Shown one piece after another: positions 35,580-44,399 of a stretch of DNA of 64,000 nt. This stretch comes from an uncultured Clostridia bacterium (lineage in GTDB: Bacteria; Bacillota; Clostridia; Oscillospirales; Acutalibacteraceae): NCBI GenBank assembly GCA_947630835.1, contig CANRIZ010000003.1, forward strand, positions 38,799 to 102,798. The letters are read 5' to 3'. The translations under genes were made by a program, and so were the position numbers. Numbering within the stretch: position 1 is the stretch's first letter; the number at the start of each line of letters is the position of its first letter. The notes beneath the pieces are model-generated. The model had not been told where the DNA came from. It made no database searches and saw only the letters and a list, made by a program, of their open reading frames with translations.

Positions 35580-36266
35580 TCAATCGTCAAAATTTTTTCT
35601 CAAATCCTCAATAACCTTTTTTTCGATTCTCGAAACGTAAGAGCGCGATATACCCAACCTTGCGGCAATTTCCCTTTGCGACATCGGGAATTTTCCGTCC
35701 AGACCGTAACGCTTGATAATTATGGTTTTTTCTCTGCCTTCGGGCAAGGCTCTGATTAAATTCCTGAGTTTTTCGATTTTCATTTTCCTGTCAACGTCCT
35801 CGTTTACGGTATCGTCCGTGAAAATGACGTCGGAGAGCGTTAGCGGATTTCCCTGCGTGTCCGTGTCTATCGGCTCGTTCATTGAAATATCCTGCGAGCT
35901 TTTTTTCTGACTGCGGAAATACATAAGTATTTCGTTTTCCACGCATCTTGCCGCATAAGTGGCGAAGCGTGTGCCCTTTTCGCTGTCAAAGCTGTTTACC
36001 GCTTTAATAAGCCCTATTGTGCCGTTTGAAATTAAATCCTCCTGCTCGGAATAATTTGAATAGTATTTTTTGATTATATGTACCACAAGCCTTAAATTGT
36101 GTTCAACAAGCAAATTTGCCGCCGAGCCGTCGCCCTGCTTCAACCGTTCAAGAGCCTCCTTTTCTTCCTTTGCCGACAGCGGCTTGGGAAAAGAACCCTG
36201 ATTTTCAAGGTGCAGCATCAGGTAAAACATATTTGAAAATATCGAGGAAAACAATGTAAACAACAA
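35580..36266 (-). CDS. sigK: RNA polymerase sporulation sigma factor SigK
   Basis: SigK directs late mother-cell gene expression (coat, cortex, mother-cell lysis). The 228 residues begin with a hydrophobic stretch (MLFTLFSSIFSNMFYLMLHL), like the pro-sequence of Bacillus pro-SigK, then SFPKPLSAKEEKEALERLKQGDG, region 2 ([48 protein letters not shown]) and region 4 (LDGKFPMSQREIAARLGISRS). TTG at 36266 gives this length and has AAAGGGTG upstream; the next ATG at 36230 has no Shine-Dalgarno. No interrupting skin-type element is present; the gene is intact. The start site overlaps the terminator of the MATE gene. Confidence 0.93.
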   Translation of the reverse strand: MLFTLFSSIFSNMFYLMLHLENQGSFPKPLSAKEEKEALERLKQGDGSAANLLVEHNLRLVVHIIKKYYSNYSEQEDLISNGTIGLIKAVNSFDSEKGTRFATYAARCVENEILMYFRSQKKSSQDISMNEPIDTDTQGNPLTLSDVIFTDDTVNEDVDRKMKIEKLRNLIRALPEGREKTIIIKRYGLDGKFPMSQREIAARLGISRSYVSRIEKKVIEDLRKNFDD

Positions 36267-36314
36267 AAAATCACACCCTTTCTCAATAATATATGAGCGT
36301 AGGGTGTGATTTTT
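36262..36314 (-). terminator. Terminator of the MATE gene, overlapping the sigK start
   Basis: Arms 36266-36279 and 36301-36314 form a perfect 14-bp stem (AAAAATCACACCCT in plus-strand letters) with a 21-nt loop, followed on the minus strand by TTTTTTG. The promoter-distal arm contains the sigK Shine-Dalgarno and runs into its TTG start. Confidence 0.8.
36288..36295 (-). promoter_or_regulatory. Possible sigma-E-type -10 for sigK in the terminator loop
   Basis: On the minus strand CATATATT matches the sigma-E -10 pattern CATACAnT at 7 of 8 positions. A -35 candidate 14 nt upstream (GCAAAAA) is poor. sigK is sigma-E dependent in Bacillus, and a start 6-8 nt downstream would keep the Shine-Dalgarno but drop the first arm of the hairpin. 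Confidence 0.4.
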
Positions 36315-36328
36315 GCAAGTCCCGAAAA

Positions 36329-37687
36329 TTATGCCGCAAACAGGGCTTCGTATTTCTTTTCGGCGCGCTTGTATGCTTTTGAAAAGGCGAAAATAAGGAA
36401 AAACGCGCCCAAAAACCAGCTTACGGGTTCCGCAACGCATGCGCCGATATAACCGTATGCGGGAATGAGGGCGAAAGCGGAAATTATCTTTGAGCCGAGT
36501 TCAATCGCGCTTGAAATAAGCGGCGGAATTTTTGAATTTATCGACTGAACGGAAAATCTCAAAATAAACAATAATCCGAGGGCAAAGTAAAACGGAGTGT
36601 TGATTTTAAGGTACGTCAATGCGTTTTGTATAACCGAGACGTCGTCGGTGCCGGTCATCGCCTTTATAAAAAATCCGCCGAAAGCGTATGCGGTGGCAAT
36701 AGAAAAAGCGGACCAGATAAAGGAATAGATAACTCCGTATTTTATTGTTTCGGATATTCTTTTTACTTTCCCCGAACCGTAATTTTGGCTTACCATCGTT
36801 GAGCAGGACGAACCGATTGTAACAAGCGGCTGCATATAAACGTCGCTTATTTTCCTCGCTGCGAGCTGCGCGGCGATTATCTGCGGACCGAGCCTGTTAA
36901 CGGCGGATTGCAATATGATGGAGCCTATGGAAAAAATCGAGTTCATCATTCCCATCGCAAGCCCCGAAGTCAACAGCGAAGCGGTTAGAGCCGAGTCCCT
37001 TTTGAACGCCGCCCTTTCCGGCCTTATGATTTTGTAGTTTTTAATAATCACAACGGCGCACAGCACGCAGGAAACGCCCTGCGAAATAACCGTTGCCGCC
37101 GCCGCGCCGAAAACGCCCGTTTTGAAAAAAGATATAAACAGAAGGTCAAGCCCGACGTTTAAAAAAGAGCAGATTATAACAAAATAAAGCGGAGTTTTAC
37201 TGTCGCCCAGTGAGCGCAGAACCGTAGCTTCAAGATTATAAAGCATAGTTACAATTACACATACAAGCAAAACGAGTATGTATGACCTTGCGCTTTCAAA
37301 TATCTCGGCGGGGGTGTTCATAAACCTGAGTACGCCGTTTATAAGAAAAGGGGATAAAACGCCGATAATCACAGAAAACGATACAACAAAAACAAGCGAC
37401 TGCGCAAAAGCCCTTTTGAGCTTTTTGTAATTTTTTTCGCCAAAGCTTTGCGCTATTACAATGCCGAAACCTCCGTTAAAGCCGAAGGCTATCATAAGAA
37501 TAAGGTTGTTTACGGGCGCGGTTGCGCCTATGGCGGAGAGCGCGTCGTCCCCGAGCAAATGCCCGGCTATGGCGGTGTCCGCAATATTGTAAAACTGTTG
37601 AAAAATATTTCCGAGCAGTATGGGAAGCGAAAAAAGAATAAGCTGCTTTTTTATGCTTCCGCTTGTAAAATCGTTTATGTTTTTCAT
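36329..37687 (-). CDS. MATE family efflux transporter
   Basis: A 452-residue, 12-segment exporter of the multidrug and toxic compound extrusion family. Seen are the start SGSIKKQLILFSLPILLGNIFQQFYNIADTAIAGH (shown in parts: LPILLGNIFQQFYN and ADTAIAGHLLG), GFNGGFGIVIAQSFG in the first half and the corresponding TMVSQNYGSGK in the second. Substrate is unknown; drugs, flavins or metabolites exported with Na+ or H+ are usual. It follows the DUF4364 gene by 33 nt on the same strand and ends at a terminator shared in space with the sigK start. Confidence 0.93.
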   Translation of the reverse strand: MKNINDFTSGSIKKQLILFSLPILLGNIFQQFYNIADTAIAGHLLGDDALSAIGATAPVNNLILMIAFGFNGGFGIVIAQSFGEKNYKKLKRAFAQSLVFVVSFSVIIGVLSPFLINGVLRFMNTPAEIFESARSYILVLLVCVIVTMLYNLEATVLRSLGDSKTPLYFVIICSFLNVGLDLLFISFFKTGVFGAAAATVISQGVSCVLCAVVIIKNYKIIRPERAAFKRDSALTASLLTSGLAMGMMNSIFSIGSIILQSAVNRLGPQIIAAQLAARKISDVYMQPLVTIGSSCSTMVSQNYGSGKVKRISETIKYGVIYSFIWSAFSIATAYAFGGFFIKAMTGTDDVSVIQNALTYLKINTPFYFALGLLFILRFSVQSINSKIPPLISSAIELGSKIISAFALIPAYGYIGACVAEPVSWFLGAFFLIFAFSKAYKRAEKKYEALFAA

Positions 37688-37720
37688 TTGCTTTTAAAAA
37701 TAAGACAGGCGAAAAAAAGC

Positions 37721-38272
37721 TTAAACCGTAAGCGCGGTTATTATGCTTGAATATACTTTTATCGGGTCTTCCAAATAGTTTTTCCTGACGCTTTCAACCT
37801 GCATGCTGTCGCCCACCAAAAGGGTAAGCTTCATCAGCTCCGCGTTTCCGCTTTTAAGGTGAAAGGTTACGTTATAGCCGTCCTCCGCCTTTTCAATCTT
37901 GATTTCGTTCTCACGCTCAACCTCTTTTAAGGTCATAAGCTTAATGGCGGAGTTTACCGCCCTTTCCCTGACCGTTTTGGGCAGAGAGGTTTCAAGGTTT
38001 TCCGCAATTTCCTTGCCGTCCTGCAAAATGCGGTAACATTCCTCGTCGTTATAAATTACCATATCGATGCTGCCGTTTGCAAGAAGCTCCGAAACAGCTT
38101 GATTTATTTCAAAATAGTTTGCAAGTCCGTTTTCAAGAAGAGCCTTGTTAAGCTGCTCCTTTTCAATCGGTTTGTCAATGGTTTTAAGCAGATAACAAAC
38201 CAAAAGGCGTATATCTTCACGCTTGCGAAGGCCGCCCAATTCTATGCCTGCGTCAAAAGCATCAAACTCCAT
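37721..38272 (-). CDS. DUF4364 family protein
   Basis: The 183 residues match DUF4364: an N-terminal winged-helix-like region (DIRLLVCYLLKTIDKPIEKEQ, then EINQAVSELLANGSIDM) and a C-terminal alpha/beta region with VTFHLKSGNAELMKLTLLVG. The family is common in clostridia and presumed to be a DNA-binding regulator, but its target is not known. It lies upstream of the MATE gene in the same direction and may control it. Confidence 0.85.
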   Translation of the reverse strand: MEFDAFDAGIELGGLRKREDIRLLVCYLLKTIDKPIEKEQLNKALLENGLANYFEINQAVSELLANGSIDMVIYNDEECYRILQDGKEIAENLETSLPKTVRERAVNSAIKLMTLKEVERENEIKIEKAEDGYNVTFHLKSGNAELMKLTLLVGDSMQVESVRKNYLEDPIKVYSSIITALTV

Positions 38273-38339
38273 GATAAACGCTCCGTAAAATTTATTTTTC
38301 TTATTTTACTCTAAGCAGATAATTTTGTCAAATTGCTAT

Positions 38340-38368
38340 TTGATTTATGCCTTATGTTATGGTACAAT
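38340..38368 (+). promoter_or_regulatory. Predicted promoter of the FAD-protein genes
   Basis: TTGATT, 17 nt and TACAAT end 35 nt before the start codon. Confidence 0.65.
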
Positions 38369-38402
38369 AAACTGAAAAAATATGTGCAAGAGAGCGAACG
38401 TT

Positions 38403-39629
38403 ATGAAGGTAGCGGTTATAGGCGGCGGAGCTTCGGGCATTGCCTGCGCCGTTTCACTTAAAAAGCAAAACAAAAGCGTAGACGTTGCCGTTTACGAAAA
38501 AATGCCGAGGATTTTGAAAAAAATCCTCGCAACCGGCAACGGAAGATGCAATATAACAAACGTCTGTTCTTCCGAAGAATATTTCAGGGGCAGCGTCGGC
38601 CTTTTAAAAACGGCTTTGAGTAAATATCCGCCAAAAGAGAACATCAGGTTCTTTGAGTCAATGGGGCTTTTACTGCGCGAGGAGGCTCAGGGCAGGGTAT
38701 ATCCCGTTTCCGGTCAAGCGTCGTCGGTAGTAAATGTTTTACTTTCACAGTGCAAAAGCCTAAATATAGAGCTTATTACCGATACCGAGATAAAAAGTAT
38801 CGAAAAAAACGAAAACGCCTTTTTGCTAAACGGTAAAATCAGAGCCGACGCCGTTGTTATTTCCTCGGGCGGAAGCGCGGCAAAAAGCTTCGGTACCGAC
38901 GGCGGCTCGTTCAGACTTCTCAAAGGACTGAACATAAAAATCGTGCCTCCCGTTCCCGCCCTTACGGGGGTTATTGCGGAAAAGTTTCCAAAATCCTTAA
39001 AGGGCGTCAGAAATATCTGCGCGGTGAGCCTGGAGGAAAACGGCAAAACGCTTTATACCGAAAAGGGCGAGGTTCAGTTTAACGATTACGGCGTTTCCGG
39101 TATTCCGGTTATGCAGCTTTCGGGCATTGCCGCAAGAAGCGACTTTAAAAATCTGTTTGTGCGGCTCGACTTGTTGCCTGATATGGACGAAGCTTCGATT
39201 TTCTCGTTTTTTGCCGATATAAAAGGCTCGTATCCGGAAAAAAGCGCGGAAGAGCTTTTGCAGGGAACGCTTCCCAAGGCTCTGGGCAATCATCTGCTTT
39301 TATTGTGTAAAATAAAAAAAGACTCGCAGCTTAAAAATATTCCGAGCGACGCGCTAAAAGGGCTTACGGCTTTAATAAAGGGTTGGAAAATCAAAATTAC
39401 CGCCGTGCGGGGCTTTGAGTTTGCCCAAACCACTTCGGGCGGAATTGACTCCGACGAGCTTTATGCCCAAACGCTTATGAGCAAAAAATACAGAAATTTA
39501 TACGTTATCGGCGAGGCCGTGAATATCGACGGACTATGCGGCGGGCATAATCTTCAATGGGCGTGGAGCTCGGGTAGGCTTTGCGCGGATTCGATTTTGA
39601 AGGAGAACAATCTTGTTAAGGATAAATGA
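38403..39629 (+). CDS. HI0933/YhiN-like FAD-dependent oxidoreductase
   Basis: The 408 residues start with an FAD-binding motif KVAVIGGGASGIACAV, continue with KKILATGNGRCNITN (the HI0933 signature), AVVISSGGSAAKSFGTDG, and end with YVIGEAVNIDGLCGGHNLQWAWSSG. Members are annotated as aminoacetone oxidase family or BaiN-like; the substrate is unknown. ATG at 38403 follows AAGAGAG; an upstream in-frame ATG at 38382 is less likely. It overlaps the next gene by 17 nt. Confidence 0.9.
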   Translation: MKVAVIGGGASGIACAVSLKKQNKSVDVAVYEKMPRILKKILATGNGRCNITNVCSSEEYFRGSVGLLKTALSKYPPKENIRFFESMGLLLREEAQGRVYPVSGQASSVVNVLLSQCKSLNIELITDTEIKSIEKNENAFLLNGKIRADAVVISSGGSAAKSFGTDGGSFRLLKGLNIKIVPPVPALTGVIAEKFPKSLKGVRNICAVSLEENGKTLYTEKGEVQFNDYGVSGIPVMQLSGIAARSDFKNLFVRLDLLPDMDEASIFSFFADIKGSYPEKSAEELLQGTLPKALGNHLLLLCKIKKDSQLKNIPSDALKGLTALIKGWKIKITAVRGFEFAQTTSGGIDSDELYAQTLMSKKYRNLYVIGEAVNIDGLCGGHNLQWAWSSGRLCADSILKENNLVKDK

Positions 39630-41217
39630 AATAAAACTGCCGCTCGATTACGAGGATGAACAGAACGATTTAAAAACCAGAGCGGCAAAAATTCTTAAAA
39701 TTAAAAAAGACGGCATAAAAACACTTGAAATATACAAAAAGAGCGTTGACTGCCGAAAAAAGGACGATATTAAATTTATATTTTCCGTGGATGTCACAGG
39801 CGATTTTGACGAAAAAAGCCTTGTTGAAAGGCTTAATAATCCAAAGGTTTTTATTGCGGAAAAATATCTTTACCAAATGCCCGAAAACAGGAGGAATTCT
39901 GCCCTCAGACCCGTAGTAATAGGCTTTGGACCGGCGGGTATGTTCGCCTCTTTGATAATGGCGAGGGCGGGGCTTAAGCCTTTAATAATCGAACGCGGGC
40001 AAACGGTTGACGAGAGAAGCGAAAGCGTTAAAACCTTTTGGAGCGAGAGAAAGCTAAACGTAAATTCAAATATACAGTTCGGCGAAGGCGGAGCCGGCGC
40101 TTTCTCCGACGGCAAGCTCACCACCGGAATTAAGGACAGCCGCGTCAGAAAGGTTTTTCAAGAGCTTTGTCGGGGCGGCGCTCCCGAAGAAATTATGTAT
40201 TCCGCCCTGCCGCATATAGGCACGGACAAGCTGAAAATCGTAGTAAAAAATATGCGTCGGGAGATTATTTCCTTGGGCGGCGAGTTCAGGTTTGAAACAA
40301 CGCTTACCGATTTAATCATATATAACGACTGCATACAGGGCGTTACTTTAACCGATAAAAACGGCGGTACGCAGGATTTTGAAACCGATACGGTTATACT
40401 TGCTATAGGACATTCGGCAAGGGATACCGTGGAAATGCTTTTTAACAAGGGCGTTCCCATGATGCAAAAGCCCTTTTCCGTTGGCGCGAGGATAGAGCAT
40501 AAGCAGGAAATGATTAACGCTTCGCAGTACGGAAAATTTGCAAACCATCCAAGGCTCAAAGCCGCAAGCTATAAGCTTGCATGCCATCCCCGGGGCGGCA
40601 GGGGAGCGTACACATTTTGTATGTGTCCGGGCGGCACGGTAGTTTGCGCTTCAAGCGAGGAAAATACCGTAGTAACAAACGGTATGAGCGAGTACGCAAG
40701 GGACGGGGAAAACGCAAACAGCGCAATTTTGGTAGGCGTTAACCCGGAGGATTTCAACGGCAGCCACCCGCTTGCCGGTATGTATATGCAGCGAGAGATT
40801 GAAAAAAGTGCGTTTGCGATGGGCGGCGGGGATTATTCTGCGCCTGCCCAGCTTGTAAAGGATTTTTTGCTCGACACCCCGTCCGTTTCCTGCAAGGATG
40901 TAAAGCCGTCGTGTCCGACAGGCGTAAAATATACTAATTTGCGGGAGCTTTTACCCGAAAAGGTAAGCTCCGTTATGTGCGACGCTCTTGTAAAAATGGA
41001 CAATATGCTTTCCGGCTTTGCCTGCGACGGCGCGTTGCTTACAGGGCCCGAAACGAGGAGCTCCGCACCCGTCAGAATAATCAGAGACGAGTTTATGCAA
41101 ACAAAATTCAGAGGGCTGTACCCTTGCGGCGAGGGCGCAGGCTATGCGGGCGGAATAGTATCCGCCGCGGTAGACGGCATAAAGGCTGCTGAAGCCGTAT
41201 TAGGCGATGAAAGGTAA
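39613..41217 (+). CDS. FAD-dependent dehydrogenase of the COG2509 type
   Basis: The 534 residues have an N-terminal 80-residue domain (LRINEIKLPLDYEDEQNDL), then PVVIGFGPAGMFASLIMARAG for FAD, the segment FGEGGAGAFSDGKLTTGIKD, SVGARIEHKQEMIN, HPRGGRGAYTFCMCPGG with a CxC pair, and YPCGEGAGYAGGIVSAAVDG. Function is unknown; the family is common in anaerobes. TTG at 39613 is the start, with AAGGAGA upstream. The overlap with the preceding FAD gene means the two are coupled and may share a substrate or partner. Confidence 0.9.
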   Translation: MLRINEIKLPLDYEDEQNDLKTRAAKILKIKKDGIKTLEIYKKSVDCRKKDDIKFIFSVDVTGDFDEKSLVERLNNPKVFIAEKYLYQMPENRRNSALRPVVIGFGPAGMFASLIMARAGLKPLIIERGQTVDERSESVKTFWSERKLNVNSNIQFGEGGAGAFSDGKLTTGIKDSRVRKVFQELCRGGAPEEIMYSALPHIGTDKLKIVVKNMRREIISLGGEFRFETTLTDLIIYNDCIQGVTLTDKNGGTQDFETDTVILAIGHSARDTVEMLFNKGVPMMQKPFSVGARIEHKQEMINASQYGKFANHPRLKAASYKLACHPRGGRGAYTFCMCPGGTVVCASSEENTVVTNGMSEYARDGENANSAILVGVNPEDFNGSHPLAGMYMQREIEKSAFAMGGGDYSAPAQLVKDFLLDTPSVSCKDVKPSCPTGVKYTNLRELLPEKVSSVMCDALVKMDNMLSGFACDGALLTGPETRSSAPVRIIRDEFMQTKFRGLYPCGEGAGYAGGIVSAAVDGIKAAEAVLGDER

Positions 41218-43927
41218 AAACGGTAAACAAAAGATGAAAAATATAATGCCCGAGTGGGGACCTTATTCAAAAAAATATTTCGGCGTTTCAAAAATTACGG
41301 ACCACAAGTACGAAAAAGGGGTCAGGTTCGATTTGGTTGTGCTTCCCTGCGTTTCAAATTCGGACGCAAAAGCGCCAAACGTGACTGTACCCGTCGGCGT
41401 GCATCCCTGGGAATGTAAAAGCGATTATTCCTATTACTCATACCGTCAGGATTTAGAGTGGAAGGACGTTATATATTCCGACGTTTCTTTTACAAGGCTT
41501 GACGGCGACAGCGTTCTCGTCAGGACCGAAATATTCAATAATTCCGATATGATACAAAACTGCCTTGTGAATTTCTTTTCGTCAATTCAGTTCCCGACCG
41601 AAAACAGGGCGGAGCTGTCCCTGCCCGAAAAGTGCGAGCTTATAAAAGCGCTTGATTACAAGCAATTCAGCTACAATACGCCGCGTCCGTGGGATATGGA
41701 AACTATGGACGCTATGCAAAAGGGCGAGTTCTTTGACGACAGATTTTTTGAGCACAGGGGCTTGGGCGACAGGGACAACAACAGATACATACTGCCCAAA
41801 TATCCCAAATTGGGCGAGGAAAAAGGCGACAGAATTTTATATGAGGTCGATATAAAAGAGAGCTATTCGGACGCCGTTCTCGTTGTAAGATACAACTCTC
41901 CCACCGCAAAGGACGGCAGTTTTACCGTTAACGGCAAGGACTTAAATTTAAAGGCTTGCGACGGATTGGGGCTTGCATTTTTGCCCTTGGGGAGGCTTGA
42001 TAAGGGTACGGCTTCGTTTGAATTTGTCTCAATGGGCGGCGGAGCGGTTGAATTTGACTTTTTTGCAATTTGCGAAAAGGAGAGCGCCGAAAAAGTCAAA
42101 GTAAAGAGCGTAAAAAACAACTTTATGCCCGAAATATCCGCAGAGGATTTTGAAAACGGAAAGCTCGTTAAATTGAAATATGAGGGCGTGGAGGACGCTT
42201 TCTGCTTGCGTACCTTTAACAAAAGAACAAGGCTCAGGGATATACCCACAGGCTGCCTTGAGGACGTGCCCGCGCCGAGGATTTCACAGCCCGACCCGAG
42301 CTTTGACAATATGCTCGAAACCTTTTCGGGCGAGTTTAGCTATAAACATTCCGACGAGGGCTATTATCAGAATACCCTTGTCCATACGCTTTATATAGAG
42401 CCGGGAACGTCCTGCGTGGAATATGCGGTTATCTCAAGCGGCGAGGTTCAATATAAATCCGCGTCCGAGTATGAAAAAATTTATCTCGACAAAAAAGAAT
42501 CGGCTCAAAAAATACGGCTTAACGAGGCGGGGAAAAAATACGAGTTTTCCAATAATCTGCTTCTTGCCGCCGTTTTTCAGAATACCGTATATCCGCTTTA
42601 CCGCCACGGCGAATACGTTGTGCATCACACTCCCGGCAAGCGTTGGGATTCCTTCTATACCTGGGATTCCGGCTTCATAGGTCTTGATATGAACATTTTT
42701 AATCCGAAGATTGCCGAGTATATTTTGGATTTGTATTTGAGCGACAATGATAACAGGGATTACGCCTTTCTGCTTCACGGCTCTCCCGTTCCCGTGCATA
42801 TTTATCAATATTTCGATATGCTCTGCCGCGTCAACGACAAGTCCGAGCTTTATAAATATTACGACAGGGTAAAAATGTTTTACGATTTCCTCGCGGGCAA
42901 AATTAACGGTTCAACCACCGCAAAATTCGCAAGCGGAATGACAACCACCTTTGAATATTTCTATAACTGCTCCGGTATGGACGATTTGCCGCCGCAGGCG
43001 GAAACATATAAAAGAGGACTTCAGCTTCGCACAGCTCCGTGCATATCCTCCTCTCAGGTTATCAGGACTGCGAAAATGCTTTCTGTTGTCGCTCGGCACA
43101 TCGGAAGGCAGGACGACGTCGCGGAGTACGAAAAAGATATAGAGCGTATCTCAAACGGGCTTCAAAAATACTCCTGGGATGAAGAAGCGGGCTATTTCTC
43201 CTATGTAATTCACGATGAAAACGGCATGCCCGTACAGCGGCTTGTAAATGAAAACGGCGAAAACTTAAATAAGACGATAGACGGAATTTACCCCCTGATT
43301 GCCGGTATTACAAACGAGAGCCAAACTCAAAAAATTCTCGCTCACCTTAAAAGCGAAAAGGAAATGATGAGCAAGGTGGGCGTCTCCGCCGTAAATATGC
43401 AGGCAAGCTATTTTTCCGTAAACGGTTACTGGAACGGCAACGTATGGTTTGCCCATCAGTGGTTTATATGGAAAACGATGCTTGATTTGGGCGAAAGCGA
43501 TTTTGCATATAAAATTGCAAAAACCGCCCTTGAAGCGTGGAAAAAAGAGGTGGAATATTCCTACTATACCTTTGAGATGCTGTCGATTGTAACGGGCAGG
43601 GGAGGCTGGTTCCACAATTTCGGCGGGCTGTCCGCTCCCATAAACCTTTGGGCGAGCGCCTATTATAAGGCGGGTTCTTTCACCTGCGGCTTCGACACCT
43701 ACTGCGAATACAGCCGGTTTAATGACGACAATACTTATTTAAAAGCCGAATGTACCCGTTACGGCGGCAAAAAATCAACCGTATTGGCGGTAATGAACGA
43801 TAAGGGCGAATATTCGGTTAAATTAAACGGCAGGGACGCCGAGTTTATCCAAAGGGAAAAAGGCACTCTCGAAATAAGCGTGCCCGAGAAAACGGAAAGC
43901 TTTGAAATCGAAATTCAGCTTGTATAG
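41207..43927 (+). CDS. Putative glycoside hydrolase with MGH1/GH63-like (alpha/alpha)6 domain
   Basis: The 906 residues have a beta-rich N-terminal half and an (alpha/alpha)6-barrel-like C-terminal half (about 470-850). Sugar-hydrolase features include HHTPGKRWDSFYTWDSGF, the segment NCSGMDDLPPQAE where an aspartate is in the general-acid position of related families, GYWNGNVWFAHQWF, and GWFHNFGGLSAPINLWASAYYK. These point to the GH63/GH37/MGH1-like group acting on alpha-linked sugars, but the specific family is uncertain. No signal peptide is seen, so it acts in the cytosol. Its start overlaps the COG2509 gene by 11 nt; an in-frame ATG at 41234 is an alternative. Confidence 0.8.
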   Translation: MKGKNGKQKMKNIMPEWGPYSKKYFGVSKITDHKYEKGVRFDLVVLPCVSNSDAKAPNVTVPVGVHPWECKSDYSYYSYRQDLEWKDVIYSDVSFTRLDGDSVLVRTEIFNNSDMIQNCLVNFFSSIQFPTENRAELSLPEKCELIKALDYKQFSYNTPRPWDMETMDAMQKGEFFDDRFFEHRGLGDRDNNRYILPKYPKLGEEKGDRILYEVDIKESYSDAVLVVRYNSPTAKDGSFTVNGKDLNLKACDGLGLAFLPLGRLDKGTASFEFVSMGGGAVEFDFFAICEKESAEKVKVKSVKNNFMPEISAEDFENGKLVKLKYEGVEDAFCLRTFNKRTRLRDIPTGCLEDVPAPRISQPDPSFDNMLETFSGEFSYKHSDEGYYQNTLVHTLYIEPGTSCVEYAVISSGEVQYKSASEYEKIYLDKKESAQKIRLNEAGKKYEFSNNLLLAAVFQNTVYPLYRHGEYVVHHTPGKRWDSFYTWDSGFIGLDMNIFNPKIAEYILDLYLSDNDNRDYAFLLHGSPVPVHIYQYFDMLCRVNDKSELYKYYDRVKMFYDFLAGKINGSTTAKFASGMTTTFEYFYNCSGMDDLPPQAETYKRGLQLRTAPCISSSQVIRTAKMLSVVARHIGRQDDVAEYEKDIERISNGLQKYSWDEEAGYFSYVIHDENGMPVQRLVNENGENLNKTIDGIYPLIAGITNESQTQKILAHLKSEKEMMSKVGVSAVNMQASYFSVNGYWNGNVWFAHQWFIWKTMLDLGESDFAYKIAKTALEAWKKEVEYSYYTFEMLSIVTGRGGWFHNFGGLSAPINLWASAYYKAGSFTCGFDTYCEYSRFNDDNTYLKAECTRYGGKKSTVLAVMNDKGEYSVKLNGRDAEFIQREKGTLEISVPEKTESFEIEIQLV

Positions 43928-44235
43928 GCTTCGATAATTTTGATTATTTCGGAATCCGTATAAGCTTCTATTCCGTCCTTCACCTTTTGCTGTTCCCCCT
44001 CGGGCAGCGAGCTTATATATACCTCGTAAATTTCAACGGGCATAGCGTAGCCCCGCTTGTAAAGCGCTATTTTTCCCTTGTATTCCGAAAGGGTGTATAA
44101 CGCGCTTTCAACCTCCGAGGTCTTTTCTTCGGCTATGTTCCCGCTTTTTGCGGTTACGGAGATAAAGGTTATAAGCACGGCAAGAATTAAAAATACCGCC
44201 GTCGCTATTATACATTTTGTCAAAAACTTAATCAT
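43915..44235 (-). CDS. Small membrane-anchored protein of unknown function
   Basis: The 106 residues have one N-terminal membrane segment (7-28) and an external domain with VESALYTLSEYKGKIALYKR and VYISSLPEGEQQKVKDGIEA. I recall similar one-segment proteins in clostridia but no named function. Its 3' end overlaps the convergent glycosidase gene by 13 nt, with no terminator between. The AT-rich region upstream is shared with the PBP promoter. Confidence 0.7.
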   Translation of the reverse strand: MIKFLTKCIIATAVFLILAVLITFISVTAKSGNIAEEKTSEVESALYTLSEYKGKIALYKRGYAMPVEIYEVYISSLPEGEQQKVKDGIEAYTDSEIIKIIEAYTS

Positions 44236-44350
44236 AAAAATCCATTAATAAAATTATTTAAATATATTTTTACCGTATATTTCGGCTTTAGTATGAATTG
44301 TAAATTTTTTTAATAATTTTTGCAAAAATAATGAATTATATTTAAATATG

Positions 44351-44359
44351 TGCTACAAT
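44351..44359 (+). promoter_or_regulatory. Extended -10 promoter of the PBP gene
   Basis: TGCTACAAT is an extended -10 about 40 nt before the start codon. The -35 region 17 nt upstream (ATGAAT) is poor, as is common with extended -10 promoters. The 160-nt region before the gene is otherwise AT-rich and featureless. Confidence 0.5.
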
Positions 44360-44399
44360 ATATCAGATGTATCATTTTTTTAACGGAGGACGTTTTAAA

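Noticed and set aside
36120..36440. Skin-type or other insertion in sigK
   Set aside because: The sigK frame is unbroken from regions 2 to 4; the 5' part is the pro-sequence and the MATE terminator.
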